From: Synergistales bacterium
Lineage (GTDB): Bacteria > Synergistota > Synergistia > Synergistales > 79-D21
Assembly: GCA_015657435.1 (NCBI GenBank)
Contig: JADLKH010000004.1
Span: 541,603-548,195 of the forward strand
Direction: 5' to 3'
DNA length: 6,593 nucleotides
Part shown: positions 1-4,487 of the stretch, piece by piece
How positions within the stretch are numbered: the first letter of the stretch is position 1
Layout: each line of letters starts with the position of its first letter
Position numbers and translations under genes: made by a program
The notes under the pieces: generated by a model
What the model was told of the DNA's origin: nothing
Database searches by the model: none
Seen by the model: only the letters and a program-made list of their open reading frames with translations

Positions 1-108
1 GAAGCGGCCCGTCTTCTGGATCTGCTCCGCTATGCGCCCTTCATCCCCGCCGACAATGTCCCGAACAACTCCATCCTGCGGGAATTCATCGGGGGAAGCT
101 GTTTTTAG
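1..108 (+). CDS. Uridine/nucleoside kinase, C-terminal end (5' partial)
   Basis: Frame 1 is open from the window edge to a TAG stop at 106-108, giving 35 residues. The tail reads LLDLLRYAPFIPADNVPNNS and then ILREFIGGSCF. The pattern (F/Y-x-P-I-P-x-D-x-V/I-P-N-N-S-I-L-R-E-F-I-G-G-S) is what I know from the C-terminus of the phosphoribulokinase/uridine kinase-like nucleoside kinases of anaerobic bacteria, some of which carry an N-terminal TGS domain like threonyl-tRNA synthetase. Such enzymes phosphorylate nucleosides in the cytoplasm for pyrimidine salvage. The P-loop and substrate-binding part lie outside the window, so the activity is inferred from the tail alone. The next gene is on the opposite strand, so this is the last gene of its transcription unit. 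Confidence 0.7.
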   Translation, partial: EAARLLDLLRYAPFIPADNVPNNSILREFIGGSCF

Positions 109-139
109 CGGATGAACCCCGGTACGGGAAACGGGAAAA

Positions 140-168
140 GGCGGGGAGCCCCATGTGGGTTCCCCGCC
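140..168 (-). terminator. Intrinsic terminator of the small four-cysteine protein gene, possibly bidirectional
   Basis: A 12-bp stem (140-151 pairing with 157-168, one G-T pair) encloses a 5-base loop. On the - strand the stem is followed by TTTT, 23 bases after the stop of the 191-376 gene, which fits a rho-independent terminator. On the + strand it is followed by only two T residues before CGC, so it would be a weaker terminator for the upstream nucleoside kinase gene. Confidence 0.7.
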
Positions 169-190
169 TTCGCATTCAAAGGATCGCGGC

Positions 191-376
191 TTAAAGCGCA
201 ACCGGTTTGCAGAGGCTCTTCGCTTCCTTGGCCACCCTCCCGCAGTTTTCGCAGACGAACTTTCCGTCCTTGACAAGCTCGACGTACTTGTCGAACTCCG
301 CTTCCACCATCCCCATGTTCTGGTAGTAGCAGAGGTGGTTCTCATGGTCCGGATGCGGCCAACCCAGCTTAGACAT
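191..376 (-). CDS. Small four-cysteine, putative zinc-ribbon protein
   Basis: A 61-residue protein when started at the ATG at 374-376. An in-frame ATG two codons upstream (380-382) would give 63 residues, but the GGAGG on the - strand lies only one base from it and seven bases from the second ATG, so the second start fits better. The N-terminal part has WPHPDHENHLCYY, with histidines 8, 11, 14 and cysteine 16. The C-terminal part has CENCGRVAKEAKSLCKPVAL, with cysteines 42, 45 and 56. The CxxC plus two further cysteines look like a small metal-binding (zinc or iron) knuckle. I recall similar short proteins, with a CGRVA...LC-x-P tail, as uncharacterised genes in deltaproteobacteria, but assign no function. 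There is no signal peptide or membrane segment, so it is probably cytoplasmic. It has its own promoter and terminator and is likely a single-gene unit. Confidence 0.8.
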   Translation of the reverse strand: MSKLGWPHPDHENHLCYYQNMGMVEAEFDKYVELVKDGKFVCENCGRVAKEAKSLCKPVAL

Positions 377-413
377 GGACATCCCTCCCGAGAGATTTTT
401 CTAATGCCCATTC

Positions 414-442
414 ATTATATTGCATCGAAACATCAACGCCAA
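414..442 (-). promoter_or_regulatory. Sigma70-type promoter of the small four-cysteine protein gene
   Basis: Read on the - strand, TTGGCG (437-442) and a perfect TATAAT (414-419) are separated by exactly 17 bases. Transcription would start near 407, giving a leader of about 30 bases that contains the CTCGGGAGGG ribosome-binding site. The promoter lies just after the stop of the DUF2207 gene, so the small gene need not depend on read-through from that operon. Confidence 0.75.
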
Positions 443-456
443 GGTAGAGCCAAACC

Positions 457-2442
457 CTACCACCCTCCTCCGCCTCCTCCTCCGCCTCCTCCTCCGCCTC
501 CTCCTCCGGAACCGCCGCCGCCCCCGCCTCCTCCCCCGAAGCCCGATCGGCTGCCGGGCGCGACGGAAGCCTGGGAGATGGCGCCGGACAGGCCGGAGCC
601 GAAATTCGAGGCGAAGGCGCCAGCGTTGAAGCCGCGAAGGGCATTCCCCATGTACCAGGAAGGATGGTATCCGCCCCTCCAGGTTTCCGGGGCGGTTCCT
701 TCGGCCGCCATGCGGGCGAAGACCTCAGAAAACTGTTCCGACCACTCCTGCTCGACCCCCAGGGCCAGGGCGTAGGGAAGGAATCGCTCGAACAGTTCGG
801 GGGTGCGGTCGGGAGGGTTCAGCCGGTTAAGCCGGTCGGCTTCCGCGACCGAAAGGTAGAGGCGGAAACCTTCGATCTCGTCCATGACCTTCCGCCCGAA
901 GGGAGTTCGGGCCTTCAGGAGCCAGGCGAAGAGGACGTTCGACAAAACCAGGAGGACCACCACGGCGAGCAGGCTCCAGGAAACGATCCCGGCCAGGTCT
1001 TTGCCCATCAGGGACATCGCGGAAACGATCGGGACGAGAAAAACGAGCATGGCCAGAAGGCCGATCAGAGAGCGGAATCGCCGCGGGCCGTTCTTCACGC
1101 CCTTCGCCTGCCTTGCGATGCCGGCGAGGAAGGCCAGACCGAAAAGAGCCAGCAGCGGGAACACGAACGCGTAGGCCACGTCGACGGGCAGGTTCCCCGC
1201 ATCCGGGTCGAGCATGACGCTCAGGACCAGGGCAAGAATCGTCAGGAGGACGCCGAACACGAAAAAGCCGGTGTTCCTGACGAAGGTTTTCCGGTAATAG
1301 CGGTTCTTCAGGAGATCCTTAAGGGCGGTCACGGCTCCGCCGATGGCGACGTGGTTTGCCTGGTTCACCGCCATCGTTTCGTGAAGGCCGACGAGAGGAT
1401 GGACGGCGACGCGTTCTTCGGCGTCGAGGGAGTCGAAATCGGGCTTCGGCCCGCGCCGGAGGAAATAGGAGTCCCCGTCCTGTTCGATGGCCAGGATGCC
1501 CTTCACTGCGGCGTTCAGGAGAGTGGCCGTGAAGCACCGGTCGTCGTACCCCATCCGGTAAAGATACCGGACCCCGCCGGGAGTGAACCCCTCCGGCGGG
1601 GCGAAGCGGGGGATGATCGTCCCCGGTCGCGGATCCCTGCCGTAGCGGAACCAGACCAGGAAATAGTAGAGCAGGAGAACCGCGAGCCCGGCATACAGGG
1701 CCAGCCTGCCCGCGTTGTCCCGGAGTTTCCATGCGAGTTTTTCGGACCGGGAGGGTTCCGGGACGATCCCCTTGGGCCATCCCGCCACGATGGAAAAACC
1801 CTCCCCGGGGTAAAGGGCGCGCGTTGTGGCGAATCGCGGCGTGCCGCCGAGGCCCTGAAGGATCCGGAAATCCCTTCCCCGTTCGCCCATTTTTCCCGTA
1901 AAGGCCTCCGTCATCGTGACGCGGGCTCCCCCCGGCAGATGGACCACGCACCAGGCCGAGTCGATCGGCCATTGCCAGCCGTTGCCCGTCACGTTCCAGT
2001 AAAGCTCGTCGTGATCCTTGAAAAAGCCGATCTGGCGAGCCGTCCGGTAGACGAGGGTATAAGCGTGATCACCGGGCGACAGAAAACGGTCGGGGTCGCC
2101 GATCCTGACCCTTTTGCCGTTCGAGAGGGAGTGGACGCTGAAGGGTTCCTGCCGCCCGTCCCGCATGACGGCCACGACCTCGAAGGGGACGACGACGGAG
2201 TTCCCCTCGAGGTCCCGGTAAGTCGTCGGGAAGTCCCGGAAGATCCCGCGACGGATGGTCTGTCCCTCTGCGCGGACCCGGATCGTCTCCGTGACTTCCA
2301 GGGAGGCGTCGGACCGGACGGTCACCTCGCTCCCGTACTCGAGCACGCGCTCATCGGCCGGGGAGGCCTCGGGGGAAAACCCGAGAAACAGCGCGCACAG
2401 CAGCGCCGCTGGCAGGAAAAAGCGCGGAGGGTGGATCTTCAT
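457..2442 (-). CDS. DUF2207 domain membrane protein with poly-glycine tail
   Basis: A 661-residue protein. Residues 1-29 form a signal peptide (basic start, hydrophobic PAALLCALFLGF, likely cut after ASPA). Residues about 30-225 are the extracytoplasmic beta-rich DUF2207 domain, with IRRGIFRDFPTTYRD and DELYWNVTGNGWQWPI as recognisable family stretches. A membrane helix follows at about 247-265, then a soluble segment (280-385) with PPEGFTPGGVRYLYRMGYDD, then four helices at roughly 391-411, 421-442, 458-478 and 487-508. After them come a cytoplasmic region with the typical FRLYLSVAEADRLN and PYALALGVE motifs, and finally nine glycines, one serine, fifteen glycines and a terminal tryptophan. 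The architecture and Gly-rich tail are normal for the family, whose biochemical role is unknown. The gene starts 12 bases after the lemA stop, with a GGCGGA-like site overlapping that stop, so the two are cotranscribed. I see no terminator directly after it. Confidence 0.93.
   Translation of the reverse strand: MKIHPPRFFLPAALLCALFLGFSPEASPADERVLEYGSEVTVRSDASLEVTETIRVRAEGQTIRRGIFRDFPTTYRDLEGNSVVVPFEVVAVMRDGRQEPFSVHSLSNGKRVRIGDPDRFLSPGDHAYTLVYRTARQIGFFKDHDELYWNVTGNGWQWPIDSAWCVVHLPGGARVTMTEAFTGKMGERGRDFRILQGLGGTPRFATTRALYPGEGFSIVAGWPKGIVPEPSRSEKLAWKLRDNAGRLALYAGLAVLLLYYFLVWFRYGRDPRPGTIIPRFAPPEGFTPGGVRYLYRMGYDDRCFTATLLNAAVKGILAIEQDGDSYFLRRGPKPDFDSLDAEERVAVHPLVGLHETMAVNQANHVAIGGAVTALKDLLKNRYYRKTFVRNTGFFVFGVLLTILALVLSVMLDPDAGNLPVDVAYAFVFPLLALFGLAFLAGIARQAKGVKNGPRRFRSLIGLLAMLVFLVPIVSAMSLMGKDLAGIVSWSLLAVVVLLVLSNVLFAWLLKARTPFGRKVMDEIEGFRLYLSVAEADRLNRLNPPDRTPELFERFLPYALALGVEQEWSEQFSEVFARMAAEGTAPETWRGGYHPSWYMGNALRGFNAGAFASNFGSGLSGAISQASVAPGSRSGFGGGGGGGGGSGGGGGGGGGGGGGGGW
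472..507. repeat. Three tandem copies of a 12-base GCCTCCTCCTCC repeat
   Basis: The + strand shows GCCTCCTCCTCC three times in direct succession, with further CCTCC-like sequence on both sides. Read on the - strand it encodes twelve of the fifteen glycines in the last glycine run of the DUF2207 protein. The unit is a multiple of three, so gain or loss of a copy changes the tail by four glycines without breaking the frame. Confidence 0.9.
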
Positions 2443-2454
2443 CCTGCTTTCCGC

Positions 2455-3048
2455 CTAATTGAAACGGACCTGGGGAGCCTTGCGCTCTCCGGCGTCTTCC
2501 AGTTCGAAGAAATCGCCCTTCGCGAAGCCGCTAAGGCGGGCGATGAGGTTGCTCGGGAAGCTGTCGACAAGGACGTTGTTCTCCCGTACGGTCCCGTTGT
2601 AATACCGGCGGGCCATCTGGATCTGGTCCTCGATCTCTCCCAGGCTTTTCTGGAGGTCGAGGAAGTTTTCGTTGGCCTTCAGTTCCGGATAGGCTTCCGC
2701 CACGGCGAAAAGGGTTCGCAGGGAAGCGGTCAGGGCCGTTTCGGCGGCGGCCTGCTCCTTGACCGTTCCCGCGCTGACGGATTGCGCCCGGCACGACGCG
2801 ACCTTTTCGAACAGATCCTTCTCGTGCGTCGCGTACCCCTTGACGGTTTCGACGAGGTTCGGGATCAGGTCCACCCTCCGTTTGAGCTGAACATCGATCC
2901 CGCTCCAGGCTTCAGCCATCATGTTCTTCAGCCGGACGAAGCGGTTGTAGGTGGAAACGGACCAGGCGAAGACAAGGGCGACGATGGCGGCAAAGATTCC
3001 GATCATGAGCACGGCAATTCCCCCATTCGGGATAGAGATCGACTCCAT
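2455..3048 (-). CDS. lemA: LemA family protein
   Basis: A 197-residue protein from the ATG at 3046-3048. A single N-terminal membrane helix (IAVLMIGIFAAIVALVFAW, about 11-29) leads directly into STYNRFVRLKNMM, which is followed by AWSGIDVQLKRRVDLIPNLV, the LemA family hallmark. The rest is helical, with YPELKANENFLDLQKSLGEI, ARRYYNGTVRENN and a PSNLIA stretch near the end, as in LemA. The protein is a membrane-anchored helical bundle of unclear molecular function. LemA genes commonly sit beside DUF2207 or TPM genes, as here. The start is uncertain: no ribosome-binding site precedes the ATG at 3048, while GGGGGA lies six bases before an in-frame GTG at 3010-3012 (185 residues), which gives the usual LemA beginning just before the helix. 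No substrate or pathway can be inferred from the sequence. Confidence 0.93.
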   Translation of the reverse strand: MESISIPNGGIAVLMIGIFAAIVALVFAWSVSTYNRFVRLKNMMAEAWSGIDVQLKRRVDLIPNLVETVKGYATHEKDLFEKVASCRAQSVSAGTVKEQAAAETALTASLRTLFAVAEAYPELKANENFLDLQKSLGEIEDQIQMARRYYNGTVRENNVLVDSFPSNLIARLSGFAKGDFFELEDAGERKAPQVRFN

Positions 3049-3083
3049 TTTAGCCGAAGAATGAGGGTTGAAGGAGGAAGTGA

Positions 3084-3089
3084 TAGAAT
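3084..3089 (+). promoter_or_regulatory. Candidate -10 element of the LacI-type regulator gene
   Basis: TAGAAT matches TATAAT at five of six positions and lies 37 bases before the regulator start. No good -35 hexamer is found at normal spacing (TTGAAG at 3068-3073 is too close), so the promoter is weak or needs an activator. Transcription would start near 3096, within the palindrome at 3092-3101. Confidence 0.4.
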
Positions 3090-3091
3090 TG

Positions 3092-3101
3092 CAACCGGTT
3101 G
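3092..3101. promoter_or_regulatory. Candidate LacI-family operator (CAACCGGTTG)
   Basis: CAACCGGTTG is a perfect 10-bp palindrome and contains AACCGGTT, which fits the LacI-family operator core AAnCGnTT around a central CG. It lies in the 72-bp spacer between the divergent lemA and regulator genes, 19 bases before the regulator start and just downstream of the candidate -10. A repressor bound here would block its own transcription. It could also affect lemA, whose promoter must lie in the same spacer; a weak TTCGTT-16-TATCAC pair on the - strand straddles the palindrome. Confidence 0.6.
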
Positions 3102-3120
3102 AACGAAAGGGGCGTGCGGC

Positions 3121-3966
3121 ATGAGGGTAACGATGGTCCAGGTGGCTTGCGAGGCCGGGGTTGACAAGGCGACGGTCAGCCGAGCCCTGAAGGGGGATCC
3201 GCGGATCTCTCTCGCGACGCGCCAGAGGGTCTGGGAAGCGGTGAAAAGGCTGGGCTACGAACCGGATGCCGTGGCGAAGGGGCTTTCGAGCAGCAAGAGC
3301 GGGATGGTCGCCGTCGTTTTCCGGTCCCTGTCGCCCGAGTGGACCGGGAGCTTCCTGTCCGGCGTGGAGCGCGTCCTCGCCAAGGGGCGGATGGATTTCA
3401 TGGTCCGCTCGACGGGAGGGTTGCCCGGAGCAAGGGAAAGCCTCCTGAAAACCCTGCTGGCCCGCCGCATCGACGGGCTTGTCTGGCTGGATGCCGAAAC
3501 GCGGCAGTTGCCGGCCCTGCCGGCCGTGACGGTCGGATTCAGGCTGGAAGGCGCCATGTCCGTTCTCATCGACCATGAAGAAGGGGCCAAAAAGCTGAGT
3601 TCGCTGGCGAAAGAAGAGCCGATCCGCTACCGGCCCGGACCGGATGCCCTTTTCCGCCCCATCGGCGAGCGCTTCGGGTCCCCGGAGGAGGACAAGACCC
3701 GCCGTCTTGGATGGGTGCTCTGCGACGGGGCCGTTCCCGGACCCGAAGAGCGGGCGATCCTGGCCTGCGGACAGGTGCCCTCGTGCAACCCGACCGATTT
3801 GCCGCTTCTCCTCTGGCCTGCCTTCGAAACCGGGGTGATCTCCGCGCGCCTTCTCCTGAACTCCATCAAGCGGCAGGAAGGCCTTCCGGAGGTCGTTCTG
3901 GTCCCGCCCCGCCTGGAAATCAGGGAAACGGCGGAAGGACGGGAAGGAAATTGTCTGACATTTTGA
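3121..3966 (+). CDS. LacI-family transcriptional regulator with shortened effector domain
   Basis: A 281-residue protein; typical family members have about 330-345. The head is canonical: MRVTMVQVACEAGVDKATVS begins a helix-turn-helix with A17-T18-V19-S20-R21 in the recognition helix, followed by RVWEAVKRLGY and the hinge helix PDAVAKGLS, in which L55 is the leucine expected to enter the minor groove. Residues 60-160 keep the N-terminal subdomain of the periplasmic-binding-like fold (GMVAVVFRSLSPEW, RRIDGLVWLDAE, HEEGAKKLSSLA). The second subdomain is reduced: the usual GHRRIAFLGG stretch, the ND-x-x-A-x-G segment and the VIGFDD segment are not recognisable. The end (FETGVISARLLLNSI...PRLEIRETA) matches the normal family C-terminus. 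AAAGGGG eight bases before the ATG is the ribosome-binding site. The gene ends in an intact stop and shows no frameshift, so it looks functional. The effector is unknown; no sugar genes are nearby. Confidence 0.88.
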   Translation: MRVTMVQVACEAGVDKATVSRALKGDPRISLATRQRVWEAVKRLGYEPDAVAKGLSSSKSGMVAVVFRSLSPEWTGSFLSGVERVLAKGRMDFMVRSTGGLPGARESLLKTLLARRIDGLVWLDAETRQLPALPAVTVGFRLEGAMSVLIDHEEGAKKLSSLAKEEPIRYRPGPDALFRPIGERFGSPEEDKTRRLGWVLCDGAVPGPEERAILACGQVPSCNPTDLPLLLWPAFETGVISARLLLNSIKRQEGLPEVVLVPPRLEIRETAEGREGNCLTF

Positions 3967-3992
3967 GTTTAGTTATACAATATAAATAAACT
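3966..3992. promoter_or_regulatory. AT-rich 27-bp near-palindrome upstream of a strong promoter
   Basis: AGTTTAGTTATA (3966-3977) and TATAAATAAACT (3981-3992) are inverted repeats matching at 11 of 12 positions around a 3-base centre. The element begins at the last base of the regulator stop codon and ends four bases before the -35 hexamer at 3997. Its position, centred about 53 bases before the expected transcription start, suits an activator site or an upstream A/T-rich promoter element. It lacks a T tract, so a terminator role is less likely. It does not resemble the Fur or FNR consensus. Confidence 0.5.
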
Positions 3993-3996
3993 GGTG

Positions 3997-4025
3997 TTGA
4001 CTCCATCCGAAACTTCTGGTATAAA
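3997..4025 (+). promoter_or_regulatory. Strong sigma70-type promoter of the small orphan gene
   Basis: TTGACT (3997-4002) and TATAAA (4020-4025) are each one base from consensus and separated by exactly 17 bases. Transcription is expected to start near 4032, giving a leader of about 24 bases to the first ATG of the next gene and about 150 bases to its second ATG. Confidence 0.8.
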
Positions 4026-4037
4026 TACCCGGAGAAA

Positions 4038-4050
4038 GGAAACGGAGGGT
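4038..4050 (+). repeat. First copy of a 13-base ribosome-binding module
   Basis: GGAAACGGAGGGT, containing GGAGG, ends five bases before the ATG at 4056. An identical copy lies at 4164-4176. Confidence 0.85.
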
Positions 4051-4055
4051 GAAGG

Positions 4056-4373
4056 ATGGATTTTTGCAGTGTCCCGACCAGCCGAATGAGACGAGCGAGA
4101 CGAAGCTTCGCGGGCGTTGATTCAAAGGACGCCGCAAGGTTCTTTTCGCGGCTTTTCGAGTTCGGAAACGGAGGGTTCGATATGTGGCTGAAAGATAGCA
4201 AGGGCAACTGGTACATGGCGGGGCAGGAGCCGATCGGCGGAGTTTTCGCGGCGGCCGGAAGCTGGGAGAAGGATACGGAAGGCGGCTGGATTTTCGTGAC
4301 CGCGTCCGCAGGCAGCCTTACCGGCGCAAAGGGGAGCGTCCATTCCCCGGTGCATTCCGTGATCGCCCTGTAG
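4056..4373 (+). CDS. Small protein of unknown function with two possible in-frame starts
   Basis: I do not recognise this protein. From the ATG at 4056 it has 105 residues; from the in-frame ATG at 4182 it has 63. Both starts have GGAGG seven bases upstream, inside the same 13-base sequence. The first 42 residues are basic (RMRRARRSF) with a Phe-rich stretch (ARFFSRLFEFGNGGF) and a cluster of AGA and CGA arginine codons; by hand count 25 of 42 codons end in G or C. The remaining 63 residues have 50 of 63 codons ending in G or C, nearer to what a GC-rich gene shows. This core has three or four tryptophans and strand-like runs (KGNWYMAGQEPIGGVFAAAG, GGWIFVTASAG), suggesting a small beta-rich soluble domain. 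No signal peptide, cysteine cluster or long membrane helix is seen. A strong promoter before it and a strong terminator after it make it a single-gene unit. The 5' part may be a leader RNA and not coding. Confidence 0.65.
   Translation: MDFCSVPTSRMRRARRSFAGVDSKDAARFFSRLFEFGNGGFDMWLKDSKGNWYMAGQEPIGGVFAAAGSWEKDTEGGWIFVTASAGSLTGAKGSVHSPVHSVIAL
4164..4176 (+). repeat. Second copy of the 13-base ribosome-binding module
   Basis: GGAAACGGAGGGT again ends five bases before an ATG, here the in-frame one at 4182-4184. The two copies are 126 bases (42 codons) apart. The bases between module and ATG differ (GAAGG against TCGAT), so the identity is confined to the ribosome-binding part. Confidence 0.85.
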
Positions 4374-4402
4374 GGGATACGCCGGCACCCGTTCGGTTTT
4401 CC

Positions 4403-4443
4403 AAGGGGTGGCACGCGCCTGCGGCGCGTTCCACCCCTTTTTT
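4403..4443 (+). terminator. Strong intrinsic terminator after the small orphan gene
   Basis: AAGGGGTGG (4403-4411) pairs with CCACCCCTT (4431-4439). After one C-T mismatch, ACGCGCC (4413-4419) pairs with GGCGCGT (4423-4429) around a 3-base loop. Six T residues run through 4438-4443. The hairpin starts 30 bases after the small gene stop and separates it from the transporter genes. Confidence 0.9.
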
Positions 4444-4451
4444 CTTTCCGT

Positions 4452-4457
4452 TATACT
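4452..4457 (+). promoter_or_regulatory. Candidate -10 element of the transporter operon
   Basis: TATACT matches TATAAT at five of six positions, 31 bases before the permease start. The base run 17 bp upstream (TTCCAC, 4429-4434) is a poor -35 and lies in the right arm of the preceding terminator. With only 44 bases between terminator and gene, any dedicated promoter must overlap this region. Confidence 0.4.
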
Positions 4458-4487
4458 GGCCGTAAACGTCGTACAGGAGAGTGAGCC

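Noticed and set aside
198..210. GCAACCGGTTTGC, a second occurrence of the AACCGGTT core, considered as a LacI-type operator
   Set aside because: It lies within the last codons of the small four-cysteine gene, far from any promoter, and the 8-base core could recur by chance in GC-rich DNA.
155..775. A 206-codon + strand frame with a long proline run
   Set aside because: The prolines are simply the complement of the glycine codons of the DUF2207 tail, and the frame also crosses the small - strand gene. It has no ribosome-binding site or family resemblance.
664..3102. An 812-codon open frame on the + strand opposite the DUF2207 and lemA genes
   Set aside because: It spans two well-recognised genes on the other strand and the spacer between them. 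Its product is rich in Arg, Asp, Gly and Glu with no recognisable domain, as expected for an antisense shadow in GC-rich DNA where stop codons are rare.
3049..3576. Upstream extension of the lemA frame across the divergent spacer into the regulator gene
   Set aside because: LemA begins just before its membrane helix. The extension lies opposite the LacI head and shows no family features.
4101..4110. The perfect palindrome CGAAGCTTCG considered as an operator
   Set aside because: It sits about 70 bases downstream of the expected transcription start, and nothing else supports binding. It is kept only as a possible hairpin element of the leader.
4444..4487. Cobalamin riboswitch or Fur site before the permease gene
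   Set aside because: The 44-base spacer is too short for a cobalamin riboswitch, and I found no Fur-like GATAAT repeats or recognisable riboswitch core in it or in the preceding region.
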